Positions 9,214 through 19,234 of a DNA stretch of 64,000 nt are shown piece after piece. The notes beneath the pieces are model-generated. The model ran no database searches. It saw only the letters and a program-made list of their open reading frames with translations, and was not told the DNA's origin. Made by a program: the position numbers and the translations under genes. Positions within the stretch are counted from its first letter, which is position 1; each line of letters starts with the position of its first letter. The stretch covers positions 62,001 to 126,000 of the forward strand of contig DYLK01000004.1 of NCBI GenBank assembly GCA_020722065.1. The letters run 5' to 3'. The DNA is from Melioribacter roseus (GTDB taxonomy: Bacteria > Bacteroidota > Ignavibacteria > Ignavibacteriales > Melioribacteraceae).

Positions 9214-9561
9214 TTATTCTCCTTTTGATGAAATAAAGAAAATGATTCCCAATAAACTGTTAATAATCAGAATTGATGAAATTGAAAGAGGAAGCCACAT
9301 TTCTCCAACTTTCCCAATTCCAAATTGAAATTGGGAAGAGGAAAAAATGATAAATAAAGTTAGAACAATTATTCCAACTGAGGAATTGTGAATTCTATAA
9401 AAAATAACAAGTTGATTTTTTGTTAAATCTTGATTGTATTTTTTTACATAAATTGGTAATAAAGCCATCAGAACAAGAGTTAACAAACTTTGTTGTCCGA
9501 CAAAATATGTCCCAAATAGCATTAAAAATCCAATAAATCCTTCAAAATAGAATCGTTTCAT
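9214..9561 (-). CDS. Small membrane protein of unknown function between malQ and glgA
   Basis: A 115-residue hydrophobic protein with three or four predicted membrane segments (about 5-22, 24-38, 57-75 and 89-110), and polar stretches such as VKKYNQDLTKNQ. I do not recognise the family. Its start overlaps the malQ stop by one base (TAATG) and its stop lies one base from the glgA start, so it is translated as part of the glycogen unit. Position alone suggests, without proving, a link to glucan metabolism. The tight packing supports it being a real gene. Confidence 0.7.
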   Translation of the reverse strand: MKRFYFEGFIGFLMLFGTYFVGQQSLLTLVLMALLPIYVKKYNQDLTKNQLVIFYRIHNSSVGIIVLTLFIIFSSSQFQFGIGKVGEMWLPLSISSILIINSLLGIIFFISSKGE

Positions 9562-11060
9562 TATTTAGCTTTTCGTTCGTAAATTTCAACTAATTTTTTG
9601 TATGTCGAAGCGAGTTCTGGTGTAATTTGATTCCAATTAAATCTCCAAACCCAATTTCCTCCAAGTGTCCCAGGAAAATTCATTCTTGCTTCACTTCCCA
9701 AATTTAAAATATCTTGTAAAGGAATTACCACGATATTTGCCACAGATTTGTATGCTTCCTTTATTAACGGAAAAACTATATCTTCACCAAAATAATTAAG
9801 ATAATTTTGTGCCCAATTGAAAGTGTCAACATCTTCAATTTTTAGCTTTTCAAAAAAACCTCGAGTTGTGTCGTTATCATGGGAACCAGTGTGAACAATG
9901 CAATTCTTTGGATAGTTATGGGGCAGAAAATTTTTATCGCCGTTTTCACCAAAAGCAAATTGCAAAATTTTCATTCCTGGTAAATTGAAAGAATCTCGCA
10001 ATTCTTTTACTTCGTCAGTAATAACTCCTAAATCTTCAGCAATAATTGGTAATTTGCCAAATTCTTTGATTAATTCAGTAAAAAAGTGCTTTCCTGGAGC
10101 TTTTGTCCAAACTCCGTTTATTGCAGTGACGGCATTTCCAGGAATTTGCCAAAATGCTTCAAAACCTCGGAAATGGTCAACGCGAACAATATCTACAAGT
10201 TCTAATAATTTTTTGAAACGTAATTTCCACCAAGCATAATTATCTTTTTGCATTTCTTCCCATCGATAAAGAGGATTTCCCCAAAGTTGTCCAGTTGGGG
10301 AAAAATAATCAGGAGGAACACCAGCAACTGAATTCAAATTACCTTGTTCATCAACAGTAAACAAATGTTTATTTGCCCATAAATCGGCACTATCGTAAGC
10401 AATAAAAATTGGCATGTCGCCAATAATTTTAATTCCATTTTCATTTGCATATTTTTTAACTTCATTCCAATGTTTGAAAAAGTAATATTGTACAAATTTA
10501 TGGTAGAGAATATTTGAAGAAAGAGTATTTTTCCAATCTTCGAGGTGTTTTTCATCACGAAAGGCTAAAGAAGTGTCCCAATTCGTCCAATGCATTCCTT
10601 TGTGAAAATCTTTTCCCGCCATAAATAAAGCATAATCTTCTAACCAGAAAGTATTTTCATTACAAAATACTTTGAAATTTGGACTATTCTCAATTTCATT
10701 TTTAGCATTTTGAAAAGCTTTTTTAAGAAGATTTGTTTTGTAAATAATCAAATTCCCAAAATCGATTTCTGATGGATTAAAATTTGGAATGTTTGATAAA
10801 TCATCAGAAGATAAAAAACCATCATCAACTAATTTATCAAGGCTTATCAAAAGAGGGTTTCCCGCAAAAGCTGAAAAACTTTGGTATGGAGAATCGCCAT
10901 AGCCAGTTGGACCAAGTGGAAAAATTTGCCAGAGTGTTTGCCCAGCACTTTTTAGAAAATCAATAAATCGGAAAGCATCTTCACCAAGTTCGCCAATTCC
11001 ATATTTTGTGGGTAAAGAAGTAGGGTGAAGTAAAATTCCAGCTGAACGTTCGAAAGTCAT
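9561..11060 (-). CDS. malQ: 4-alpha-glucanotransferase (amylomaltase)
   Basis: Transfers alpha-1,4-glucan segments between maltodextrins. The 499-residue product shows the GH77 landmarks in order: SAGILLHPTSLPTKYGIGEL at the N-terminus, FPLGPTGYGDSPYQSFSAFA, the nucleophile region VDIVRVDHFRGFEAFWQIPG (Asp of RVDHFRG), the acid/base region PIIAEDLGVIT, and the third acidic site HTGSHDNDTTRGF. Length is that of the bacterial MalQ group (about 500). It is first in the malQ-membrane protein-glgA unit, pairing maltodextrin rearrangement with glycogen synthesis. Confidence 0.96.
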   Translation of the reverse strand: MTFERSAGILLHPTSLPTKYGIGELGEDAFRFIDFLKSAGQTLWQIFPLGPTGYGDSPYQSFSAFAGNPLLISLDKLVDDGFLSSDDLSNIPNFNPSEIDFGNLIIYKTNLLKKAFQNAKNEIENSPNFKVFCNENTFWLEDYALFMAGKDFHKGMHWTNWDTSLAFRDEKHLEDWKNTLSSNILYHKFVQYYFFKHWNEVKKYANENGIKIIGDMPIFIAYDSADLWANKHLFTVDEQGNLNSVAGVPPDYFSPTGQLWGNPLYRWEEMQKDNYAWWKLRFKKLLELVDIVRVDHFRGFEAFWQIPGNAVTAINGVWTKAPGKHFFTELIKEFGKLPIIAEDLGVITDEVKELRDSFNLPGMKILQFAFGENGDKNFLPHNYPKNCIVHTGSHDNDTTRGFFEKLKIEDVDTFNWAQNYLNYFGEDIVFPLIKEAYKSVANIVVIPLQDILNLGSEARMNFPGTLGGNWVWRFNWNQITPELASTYKKLVEIYERKAK

Positions 11061-11406
11061 AAAAAATCCTTGAAATTTGTTAAAAAATTGTAGCTAAAAA
11101 TAAGATATGTTTTAAAAATATTATTAATAAAAAGCAATATTTGAAAAACTTAATTAGTTAATGAATGAAGAAAAATTGTCTTTAAATCGATTATTTGATT
11201 ATCGGATGAATTATATAAAACAATTAGTTAAAGATAAGATAAGTAGGTTAATCAATTATATAATTTTTAAAAAATAATTTTAATTATTAATAAAAATCTC
11301 TTAACTTGAACGCCACTTCTTTACACTTTATGCGATTTAAACGAGAATATTAATTCACAAAGTCTAATGACTTTATTTATATAAATTTACAATTTTAAGA
11401 GGTTTT
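11061..11406. other. Divergent intergenic region between malQ and nrdJ
   Basis: 346 very AT-rich bases that must hold promoters for both flanking units. The only clear symmetry is AAAGTC-TAAT-GACTTT at 11359-11374, about 30 bases before the nrdJ start. Nothing coding was seen. Confidence 0.5.
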
Positions 11407-14400
11407 ATGAAGATAAAAAGACTATTTACCAAGTTAGGTGAAGATCCTTTAGCATCATTGAATTTTGTAAAAAGGACTTCAGAAATTAAAAACCCTGATG
11501 GAAAAATTATCTTTAAAATGGATAATGTTTTTGTCCCAGAAAGCTGGTCGCAAGTTGCAACAGATATAATAGCTCAAAAGTATTTCCGACGAGCTGGCAT
11601 TCCTTACTTTCTAAAAAAGAGTAAAGAAAAAAATATTCCAAATTGGTTGCAACCATCTATTCCTGATACCGAACTTTTGAATAGTTTACCTGAAAAAGAG
11701 AGATTTACTTCAGAAACAGACTCACGACAAGTTTTTCATCGATTAGCTGGAACTTGGACATATTGGGGATGGAAAGCTGGTTATTTTGATTCGGAAGAAG
11801 ATGCACAAGCATATTACGATGAAATGAAATATATGCTTGCTACTCAGATGACCGCACCTAACAGTCCACAATGGTTTAATACAGGTTTGCATTGGGCGTA
11901 TGGAATTACTGGTCCATCCCAAGGACATTATTATGTTGATTACAAAACGGGAGAATTAACAGAATCTTCAGATGCTTATACACATCCTCAACCACACGCA
12001 TGTTTTATTCAAGGTGTAACTGACGACTTGGTAAATGAAGGCGGAATTATGGATTTGTGGACACGTGAAGCAAGGTTGTTTAAGTATGGTTCAGGAACGG
12101 GAAGTAATTTCTCGGATATTCGTGGAGTTAATGAACCATTAAGCGGCGGTGGAAAATCATCGGGATTAATGTCATTTCTAAAAATTGGAGATAGAGCCGC
12201 AGGTTCAATAAAATCTGGTGGAACAACTCGTCGCGCTGCAAAAATGGTTACTTTAGATGTAGATCATCCAGATATAGAAGAATATATTAATTGGAAAGTA
12301 ATTGAAGAACAAAAAGTAGCTTCTTTGGTTACAGGGTCAAAAATAGCAAATTTCCATTTAAATAATATTATGCAAGCGTGTTATGCCGAACATCCAGAAA
12401 ATAACAGATTTGATAGAAACTCGAATAAAAAATTACGAGATGCAATAAGAGAAGCAAGAAAAGTAGAAATCCCAACAAACTCTATAGAACGCGTTATTCA
12501 ATTGGCAAAACAAGGTTTCAGATCAATTGAAATTCCAGTTTACGATACAGATTGGACTTCTGAAGCCTACGCAACTGTGTCGGGACAAAATTCCAATAAT
12601 TCAGTTCGTGTAACAAATCAGTTTATGGAAGCTGTGTTAAATGATGGAAGTTGGAACTTGTATTTCCGCACCGAAAAGAAAAAAGCATCAATTGAAGGGA
12701 GAAATCCAAAACCAAGCAAAATATTACGTGCTCGTGATTTATGGGATCAAATAAATTATGCGGCTTGGAGCTCTGCTGACCCTGGATTACAATTTCATAC
12801 AACAATTAATGAATGGCATACAACGCCGAAAAGTGGTCAAATTAATGCATCAAATCCATGTTCTGAATACATGTTTTTGGATGATACGGCTTGCAATTTG
12901 GCTTCGATAAATCTTGTTAAATTTTACGATGCCAAAAAGAAATCTTTTAATGTAAAATCTTTCAAACATGCAACAAGACTTTGGACATTAACGTTGGAAA
13001 TCAGCGTTTTAATGGCACAATTTCCAAGTAAAATTATGGCTCAAAAAAGTTACGATTTTAGAACACTCGGTTTGGGTTATGCAAATGTTGGAGCTTTGTT
13101 GATGCGACAAGGAGTTCCTTACGATAGCAAAGAATCGTTAGCAATTATTGGGGCAATAAGTGCTATAATGCACATGACTGCTTATGCAACATCAGCCGAA
13201 ATGGCAAAAGAGTTTGGAACTTTCCCAAAATATGAATTAAACAAAGAAGATATGCTTCGCGTTATCAGGAATCATAAACGAGCTGCATTTAACGTCCCAA
13301 AAGAAGAATATGAACATTTGACAATAAAACCAATGGGGATTGACCCACAATATTGTCCATCTGATTTATTGGAAGAAGCTAGAGAATGTTCTGAACAGGC
13401 AGTACTTCTTGGTGAAAAATATGGATTTAGAAACGCTCAAGTTACTGCAATTGCTCCAACTGGGACAATTGGTTTATTGATGGATTGCGATACAACTGGT
13501 ATTGAGCCAGATTTTGCCTTGGTTAAATTCAAAAAACTTGCAGGTGGAGGATATTTCAAAATCATAAATCAATCAATTCCACCAGCTTTAGAAAGTCTTG
13601 GTTACAATAGCAATCAAATTGAAGAAATTGTAAAGTTTGCAAAAGGATCAGGATCGCTTGATGGCTGTCCGTACATAAATAAAGAAACATTGCGAGTAAA
13701 AGGATTTACGGACGAAATTATCAAAAAAATTGATTCTTCTTTACCAACAGTTTTTGAGCTAAGTTTTGCTTTCAACAAATACACAATTGGAGAAGATTTT
13801 CTTATAAGAAATCTTAAAATACCTTCAGAAACATTAAATGATTTTAACTTTAATTTGTTAGAATGGCTAGGATTTACAAAAGAAGAAATTGCCGTTGCTA
13901 ATGATTTTGTATGCGGAACAATGACAATAGAAAATTCACCATTTCTAAAACATGAACATTATGCAGTTTTTGATTGTGCCAATAAATGCGGCAAAAAAGG
14001 GACAAGATTTATTCGTCCCGAAGCACATATAAATATTATGGCAGCAGCACAGCCATTTGTTTCGGGAGCAATTTCAAAAACTATCAATTTCCCAAATGAA
14101 GCAACAATTGATGATATTAGCGATGCTTATATAAAATCTTGGCAATTAGGTTTAAAGGCAAATGCTATTTATCGAGATGGTTCAAAATTATCGCAACCGC
14201 TCAATACTGCGTATGATGAAGATGTTTCGGAAGAAGAGACAATTGAAGAAAATGACATTGTAAAAGTTGCTGAAAGAATTATTCATAAATATATTGCTAA
14301 AAGAAAAAGATTGCCAGATAGACGTGGCGGTTATACTCAAAAAGCAAAAATTAATGGACAAACTGTTTACATCAGAACTGGTGAATACGAAAATGGTCAA

Positions 14401-14961
14401 CTTGGCGAAATTTTTATAGATATGGCAAAAGAAGGTGCAGCTTTCCGTAGTTTGTTAAATAGTTTTGCAATTGCAGTTTCGCTTGGTTTGCAACACGGAG
14501 TTCCGCTCGAAGAATTTGTTGATGCGTTTGTCTTCACAAAATTTGATCCAAGTGGAATGGTAATGGGAAATAAGCGAATAAAAATGGCAACATCTGTAAT
14601 TGATTATATTTTTAGAGAACTTGCTGTTTCATATTTAGCGAGAAATGATCTTGCTCATGTTTCAAAAGAAGAAGCTGAAAAGGATAAAGATTTTCCATTT
14701 ACTTATGTTGGTGGGAATTTGGAAAAAGAAGAATTAGATAGAAGAGAAAAAGTTATGATGTTAGATAAATCAGAATCGTTAACTTCACTTCGAACTATTA
14801 ATTTAGATTCATCTTCATTGCAGCAGAAGAGAAGTGTGGAAAATGCTCGGCAACAAGGTTATACTGGCGATATTTGTCCAGAATGCGGTAGTATGACTAT
14901 GGTTAGAAATGGAACTTGCTTAAAATGTAATACTTGTGGTGCAACAACAGGTTGTTCTTGA
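11407..14961 (+). CDS. nrdJ: Adenosylcobalamin-dependent (class II) ribonucleoside-diphosphate reductase
   Basis: Makes deoxyribonucleotides with a B12-derived radical and needs no oxygen. The 1184-residue product has the reductase barrel with [13 protein letters not shown] near the N-terminus, [20 protein letters not shown] in the centre, [15 protein letters not shown], and the AITPTG-equivalent [19 protein letters not shown]. Next come [20 protein letters not shown] and [17 protein letters not shown], typical of long NrdJ proteins. The C-terminus is a cysteine-rich ribbon with [19 protein letters not shown], which probably re-reduces the active site. The ATG at 11407 follows AAGAGG. A hairpin terminator follows. 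The cobalamin-riboswitch operon at 41.6-47.3 kb would supply its cofactor. Confidence 0.95.
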   Translation: MKIKRLFTKLGEDPLASLNFVKRTSEIKNPDGKIIFKMDNVFVPESWSQVATDIIAQKYFRRAGIPYFLKKSKEKNIPNWLQPSIPDTELLNSLPEKERFTSETDSRQVFHRLAGTWTYWGWKAGYFDSEEDAQAYYDEMKYMLATQMTAPNSPQWFNTGLHWAYGITGPSQGHYYVDYKTGELTESSDAYTHPQPHACFIQGVTDDLVNEGGIMDLWTREARLFKYGSGTGSNFSDIRGVNEPLSGGGKSSGLMSFLKIGDRAAGSIKSGGTTRRAAKMVTLDVDHPDIEEYINWKVIEEQKVASLVTGSKIANFHLNNIMQACYAEHPENNRFDRNSNKKLRDAIREARKVEIPTNSIERVIQLAKQGFRSIEIPVYDTDWTSEAYATVSGQNSNNSVRVTNQFMEAVLNDGSWNLYFRTEKKKASIEGRNPKPSKILRARDLWDQINYAAWSSADPGLQFHTTINEWHTTPKSGQINASNPCSEYMFLDDTACNLASINLVKFYDAKKKSFNVKSFKHATRLWTLTLEISVLMAQFPSKIMAQKSYDFRTLGLGYANVGALLMRQGVPYDSKESLAIIGAISAIMHMTAYATSAEMAKEFGTFPKYELNKEDMLRVIRNHKRAAFNVPKEEYEHLTIKPMGIDPQYCPSDLLEEARECSEQAVLLGEKYGFRNAQVTAIAPTGTIGLLMDCDTTGIEPDFALVKFKKLAGGGYFKIINQSIPPALESLGYNSNQIEEIVKFAKGSGSLDGCPYINKETLRVKGFTDEIIKKIDSSLPTVFELSFAFNKYTIGEDFLIRNLKIPSETLNDFNFNLLEWLGFTKEEIAVANDFVCGTMTIENSPFLKHEHYAVFDCANKCGKKGTRFIRPEAHINIMAAAQPFVSGAISKTINFPNEATIDDISDAYIKSWQLGLKANAIYRDGSKLSQPLNTAYDEDVSEEETIEENDIVKVAERIIHKYIAKRKRLPDRRGGYTQKAKINGQTVYIRTGEYENGQLGEIFIDMAKEGAAFRSLLNSFAIAVSLGLQHGVPLEEFVDAFVFTKFDPSGMVMGNKRIKMATSVIDYIFRELAVSYLARNDLAHVSKEEAEKDKDFPFTYVGGNLEKEELDRREKVMMLDKSESLTSLRTINLDSSSLQQKRSVENARQQGYTGDICPECGSMTMVRNGTCLKCNTCGATTGCS

Positions 14962-14991
14962 TTTAGACAATAGTCTGCATTTTTTTAATAT

Positions 14992-15020
14992 AAAAGTCCG
15001 CTATAAAGCGGACTTTTCAT
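14992..15020 (+). terminator. Intrinsic terminator after nrdJ
   Basis: An 11-bp perfect stem AAAAGTCCGCT / AGCGGACTTTT with loop ATAA, ending in T-rich sequence, 30 bases after the stop codon. Confidence 0.85.
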
Positions 15021-15215
15021 TTTAAGAGTTTGTAAAATAATTTGTGTAAATGGTTAAAGTAATATTTTAACAAAGTATTGCCTAATTGGGTTTTTTATCT
15101 CAATTTTTATTTATTTTATTAAAGAATTGAGTCTATCTTATGATATCTTTTTTCATTTAATTATTTTTACTATCTCAATAAATAAGTAAAATCGCTCAAC
15201 ATTGACGGAGAAAAA

Positions 15216-16844
15216 ATGAACGGAATAGTTTTAATTTTATTCGGATTAGCGGCTTTCATTATTGCATATAAATTTTACGGAAGTTTTTTATCAAAACATT
15301 TAGATGTTGATAATAAAAATTTAACTCCATCGCATACAATGTCAGATGGAGTTGATTATTGTCCAGCAAAGTCACCTGTTTTACTTGGTCATCATTTTGC
15401 TTCGATTGCTGGGGCAGGACCAATTGTAGGTCCCGTCATCGCAGCAGGTTTTGGATGGGTTCCTGTTTATCTTTGGATTGTTTTTGGCTCCATTTTTCTT
15501 GGCGGAGTGCATGATTATACAACCATTATTGCATCAATCAGGCATCAGGGTAAATCAATAGGCTTTATTATTCAGCAATATGTTGGATTAAGCGGGAAAA
15601 AATTATTTCTACTTTTCGCATGGGCAACTTTAATTCTTGTCATAGCTGTATTCACGATTATTGTTGCTGAAACTTTCACAAATATTCCTAGTTCAGGTAC
15701 ATCTTCAGCTTTATTTATGCTGCTTGCTATATTATTTGGTTTGACAATTTACAGATTAAAAGTAAAATTATGGATTGCTACAATTGTAGGTGTAATATTA
15801 TTATTTCTATCTATTCCTGCAGGAAATCTTTTCCCAATGCAACTAGATAAAACAACATGGCAATTATTTTTGTTTGCATACATTTTTATTGCTTCAGTAA
15901 CTCCTGTTTGGATTTTATTACAACCACGAGATTATTTGAACTCGTTTTTTCTTTATGCATTAATTGCAGGTGGATTAATTGGAGTATTTTTCTTTTCACC
16001 AACAATAAACATTCCTGCATACACTTCATTTTCACTCGATAAAGTCGGCTACCTATTCCCTGCTTTGTTTGTGACAGTTGCATGTGGGGCAATAAGTGGT
16101 TTTCATTCTTTAGTTGGAAGCGGCACAACAGCAAAACAACTTGATAAAGAAACCGACGGGAAAATTGTCGGATATGGCGGAATGTTAATTGAAGGTCTGG
16201 TTGCTGTTTTATCATTAACCGCTGTTGCTTCAATGATGAATAAGGAATTTATTGATATACTAGTAAATAAAGGACCGGTAGCAGCTTTTTCACTTGGTGT
16301 AGCAAGATTTCTACATGCGATTCCGGTAATAAATTTAAGCATTGAAATTGGACAAACTTTCACTGCTCTCGCAGTTTCAGCTTTTGCTTTGACTTCCTTA
16401 GATACAGCAACACGATTGGCAAGATTTATGTTTCAGGAATATTTTGAAATAGAGGAAGAAGGGAAAGAAAATAATAACAGTATTTTAAAAAACAGATTTG
16501 TTGCAACTGCAATAACTGTTGCTTTCGGAGCAGCATTCACATTCAGCGGACAGACAATGTCTATATGGCCTGTATTCGGTAGTGCGAATCAGCTTCTAGC
16601 CGCAATTGCTCTTCTTGCACTAACTGCCTGGGTTATTAAAATAAAAAAGAATTCATTGTTTGTTATGATTCCTATGCTGTTTATGTTTTCGGTTACGTTA
16701 ACTGCTCTTGGAATGCTGATTTATCAGAATTTAATACTTAGCAATTACGTTCTCGCGGTTATTTCAACGCTATTATTTTTACTATCAATAATTCTAGGAA
16801 TTAAAACATATATAGTTTTGGGCAGAAAAGAAATAATTGCTTAA
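15216..16844 (+). CDS. cstA: CstA-family carbon starvation protein / peptide or pyruvate carrier
   Basis: A 542-residue multi-spanning membrane protein with about 14-16 hydrophobic segments. It has the CstA core near the N-terminus (GVDYCPAKSPVLLGHHFASI, AGAGPIVGPVIAAGFGWVP, FLGGVHDYTTIIASIRHQGK), the central HSLVGSGTTAKQLDKETDGK, and SLDTATRLARFMFQEYF followed by WPVFGSANQLLAAIALLALT. E. coli CstA and BtsT (YjiY) of this family take up peptides and pyruvate respectively; which applies here cannot be told. At 542 residues it is shorter than E. coli CstA (about 700), as in many non-proteobacterial members. The ATG at 15216 follows ACGGAGAA. It stands alone. Confidence 0.9.
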   Translation: MNGIVLILFGLAAFIIAYKFYGSFLSKHLDVDNKNLTPSHTMSDGVDYCPAKSPVLLGHHFASIAGAGPIVGPVIAAGFGWVPVYLWIVFGSIFLGGVHDYTTIIASIRHQGKSIGFIIQQYVGLSGKKLFLLFAWATLILVIAVFTIIVAETFTNIPSSGTSSALFMLLAILFGLTIYRLKVKLWIATIVGVILLFLSIPAGNLFPMQLDKTTWQLFLFAYIFIASVTPVWILLQPRDYLNSFFLYALIAGGLIGVFFFSPTINIPAYTSFSLDKVGYLFPALFVTVACGAISGFHSLVGSGTTAKQLDKETDGKIVGYGGMLIEGLVAVLSLTAVASMMNKEFIDILVNKGPVAAFSLGVARFLHAIPVINLSIEIGQTFTALAVSAFALTSLDTATRLARFMFQEYFEIEEEGKENNNSILKNRFVATAITVAFGAAFTFSGQTMSIWPVFGSANQLLAAIALLALTAWVIKIKKNSLFVMIPMLFMFSVTLTALGMLIYQNLILSNYVLAVISTLLFLLSIILGIKTYIVLGRKEIIA

Positions 16845-17039
16845 TAAAATCTAATGTGTATCATCATGAAATTTATTGACTCAAAATGAATAAAAAAGTC
16901 AAACTATTTCAAGACGATACAAAAGTGTAATTAAGGACAATACAAGTAGAGACTTGCTGATAATATTTTCCCACGGTTTCCTCTTAAAATGAGAGATTGT
17001 TCTAGCTAAAATGAGTTGAATTAAGCAATATTCCAAAAA

Positions 17040-17654
17040 TCAAATTTTAATTATTTTAGATAATTTTAAGTCAGAAATAATTTGTGATTGATTCTTAACT
17101 TGGATTGTTTTCCACCCAATATTTTCAGCTGCTTGGCAATATTCCAAAATATCATCAATAAAAAGGTGCGTTTCTGGTAGTTCTTGTGTGAAATTCATAA
17201 CGGATTGGTAAATTCCAACTTCAGGTTTAGCAAATCCAACTTCGTGCGAAAGAATTAATTTATCGAAATATTGTAAAAAATCGTATTTCGCCCAACCAAA
17301 TCTTTGGTGAATTGAGTTTGTGTTCGAAAGCAAAACGAGTTGGAATTTGCTTTTAATTTCTGGCAAGTATGAAATTAATTCTTCGTTCAACGTGAAAATG
17401 TTGGAATATATTTCTGCAAATTCATCAAAAGAAATTAGATTTTTTGTCCATTTTTGAATATAAGCCCAAAATTCTTCTTCTGTGAGTTTTCCTTTCTCGA
17501 ATTTGCGATGTATTTCATAATTCTGCTTGTAGTTTGCATAGAAGAATTCTCCAAGATTTATGTCAATTTTATTCAATTTTTGGATTATTATGTTATAATC
17601 AAAAGGAATTAACACATTTCCTAAATCGGATACTACTACTTTTATTTTATTCAA
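17040..17654 (-). CDS. HAD-superfamily phosphatase (YihX-like)
   Basis: About 204 residues when started at the TTG at 17654. I chose this start because it has GGAGATAA directly before it, begins MNKIKVVVSDLGNVLIPFD (motif I at once) and avoids overlap with the divergent thioesterase gene. A longer frame to 17726 exists but adds an unlike 24-residue leader. HAD motif I is DLGNVL, with Gly where the second catalytic Asp usually sits, as in YihX-type sugar phosphatases. Motif II is LLSNTNSIH, motif III is the Lys in GFAKPEVGIYQ, and motif IV is HLFIDDILEYC. A small-molecule sugar phosphate is the likeliest substrate (inference). Confidence 0.85.
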   Translation of the reverse strand: MNKIKVVVSDLGNVLIPFDYNIIIQKLNKIDINLGEFFYANYKQNYEIHRKFEKGKLTEEEFWAYIQKWTKNLISFDEFAEIYSNIFTLNEELISYLPEIKSKFQLVLLSNTNSIHQRFGWAKYDFLQYFDKLILSHEVGFAKPEVGIYQSVMNFTQELPETHLFIDDILEYCQAAENIGWKTIQVKNQSQIISDLKLSKIIKI

Positions 17655-17712
17655 ATTATCTCCAATTAAAATTTTGTTTAATTTTGTACGCAAAATACAA
17701 ATTGGTAAGTTT

Positions 17713-18192
17713 ATGATAGAATACAAAAATTTAGCTGTTCAAGATTTTTATCCAGATGATGTTGCTCATTGTTATGGCTGTGGAAAGTTAAACGAACACG
17801 GACATCAAATCAAAAGTTTTTTAGATGGCGAAGAAACAGTTGCTTATTTTATGCCTAAAGAATTTCATACTGCAATTCCTGGATTTGTTTATGGTGGTTT
17901 AATTGCTTCGCTTATCGATTGTCACGGAACTGGAACTGCGGCAATAATTTCATACAAAAATGAAAATCGCAATTACGATTCTTTGCCAGCCTTTCGGTTC
18001 GTTACTGCACATCTTGAAGTTGATTATTTGAAACCTACGCCACTTGGAATTGAACTTGAACTACGCGGCAAAGTTGTGGAAGTTAAAGGGAAGAAGGTTG
18101 TAACTGAAATTTTAGTTTCCGCAAATGGAATTATAACAGCAAAAGGGAAAGTAGTTGCAGTTCTAATGCCTGAAAGTATGTCGGGGAAATAG
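17713..18192 (+). CDS. PaaI/YiiD-like hotdog-fold thioesterase
   Basis: About 159 residues from the ATG at 17713, preceded by GGTAAG; a frame from 17674 would only add an unconserved leader. The protein starts with a Cys-Gly pair region, HCYGCGKLNEHGHQIKS, seen in many PaaI-like proteins. The hotdog helix FVYGGLIASLIDCHGTGTAA and the strand LEVDYLKPTPLGIELELRG follow. Proteins of this type hydrolyse acyl-CoA or acyl-carrier thioesters. It is not in the fatty-acid operon on the opposite strand but lies just downstream of it, so a role in acyl-CoA turnover is plausible. Confidence 0.85.
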   Translation: MIEYKNLAVQDFYPDDVAHCYGCGKLNEHGHQIKSFLDGEETVAYFMPKEFHTAIPGFVYGGLIASLIDCHGTGTAAIISYKNENRNYDSLPAFRFVTAHLEVDYLKPTPLGIELELRGKVVEVKGKKVVTEILVSANGIITAKGKVVAVLMPESMSGK

Positions 18193-18301
18193 ATTTGAAA
18201 TTCTAAATCAGTAATCAGTAAACGGTGATGAGAAATTAGTAAATTGTAAACTCGCGATCAAACGATTCAACAATTCGATAATTGGTAAATAGGTTTTTGC
18301 T

Positions 18302-19180
18302 TCAATTATTCTTATTTGATTTTCTGATATTTTGTTCAATTTCGTCCCACATTTCTGGTTGAATAAAATCTAAAAAATTGAATTGTCCAGCCCCTTTTAG
18401 CCATTCGCCGCCATCAATAGTTACAACTTCACCAGTAATGTAAGCTGCGAAATCTGAAATTAAAAATGCTGCAAGATTAGCCAATTCTTGATGTTCTCCA
18501 GTTCGTTTTAATGGAACTTTGTCCGCTAAATTGATTTTGCTTGCTAAATTGCCAGGCACTAATCTTTCCCAAGCACCTTTTGTAGGAAATGGACCAGGAG
18601 CGATTGCATTTAGCCGAATTCCATATTTTGCCCATTCAACTGCAAGCGAGCGAGTTAAAGCTAAAATTCCACCTTTTGAAACAGCTGACGGAACAACATA
18701 ACCAGAGCCAGTCCAAGCGTAAGTTGTAATAATATTCAGAATATTTCCTTCAATTTTCTCTTTTATCCAATATTTACCGAAAGCTAAAGTTGAGTAATAT
18801 GTTCCTTTTAAAACAATATCAACAATTTTATCAAATGCTCGTGGGGAAAGTCTTTCTGTTGGACTTATAAAATTTGCAGCAGCATTATTCAGCAAAACAT
18901 CAACTTTGCTAAATTTTGCAAGTGATTCTTTGAGCAGATTATCAACTGAATGATGATCGGAAATATCAACAGAAATTGGGAAAACTTCATTTCCAGTTTG
19001 TGAAGAAATTTCAATTGCAGATTGTTGCAAAACCTCCATTTTTCTGCTTGAAATTATCACATTTGCTCCAAGTTCAGAAAAATATGTTGCCATTGATTTT
19101 CCCAACCCTGTTCCACCACCAGTTACAAGTATTGTTTTTCCTTGTAACGAATTTTCTTTCATCATTTTTTGAATAATCAT
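18302..19180 (-). CDS. fadH: SDR oxidoreductase, 2,4-dienoyl-CoA reductase-like
   Basis: A 292-residue short-chain dehydrogenase. It has the nucleotide loop TGGGTGLGKSMA and the NNAA motif (LLNNAAANFI). Where classical SDRs have YxxxK, this protein has SGYVVPSAVSKGG, so the Tyr is Ser while the Lys stays. The sequence PSA-x2-K followed by LTRSLAVEWAKYGIRLNAIA and PGPFPTKGAWERL is what the eukaryotic-type and Bacillus FadH 2,4-dienoyl-CoA reductases show. It would reduce dienoyl-CoA from unsaturated fatty acids. It is last in the fad operon, after the transposase insertion. The gene symbol is by analogy with Bacillus. Confidence 0.8.
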   Translation of the reverse strand: MIIQKMMKENSLQGKTILVTGGGTGLGKSMATYFSELGANVIISSRKMEVLQQSAIEISSQTGNEVFPISVDISDHHSVDNLLKESLAKFSKVDVLLNNAAANFISPTERLSPRAFDKIVDIVLKGTYYSTLAFGKYWIKEKIEGNILNIITTYAWTGSGYVVPSAVSKGGILALTRSLAVEWAKYGIRLNAIAPGPFPTKGAWERLVPGNLASKINLADKVPLKRTGEHQELANLAAFLISDFAAYITGEVVTIDGGEWLKGAGQFNFLDFIQPEMWDEIEQNIRKSNKNN

Positions 19181-19201
19181 TTTTTTTCTCTAAATATAAT
19201 A

Positions 19202-19231
19202 AACCTTCGAGGTGCTTGCTCCTCGAAGGTT
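19202..19231. repeat. Hairpin flanking the REP-associated transposase (distal copy)
   Basis: Perfect 11-bp stem AACCTTCGAGG / CCTCGAAGGTT with an 8-base loop TGCTTGCT. It lies 3 bases beyond the transposase stop codon. With the hairpin at 19806-19835 it brackets the transposase, as in REPIN/RAYT arrangements. Confidence 0.85.
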
Positions 19232-19234
19232 AGA

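Noticed and set aside
11359-11374. AAAGTC-TAAT-GACTTT upstream of nrdJ as an NrdR box
   Set aside because: It does not fit the ACACWATATATWGTGT pattern expected of NrdR sites and occurs once, while NrdR boxes usually come in pairs.
16845-17039. Small RNA or tRNA between cstA and the HAD gene
   Set aside because: Only a 4-bp arm symmetry (CTCT...AGAG near 16981) was found; there is no cloverleaf or terminator.
17655-17726. Extended N-terminus of the HAD phosphatase
   Set aside because: The extra 24 residues are unlike the family, overlap the divergent thioesterase gene, and a TTG with a good GGAGA site starts the conserved motif directly.
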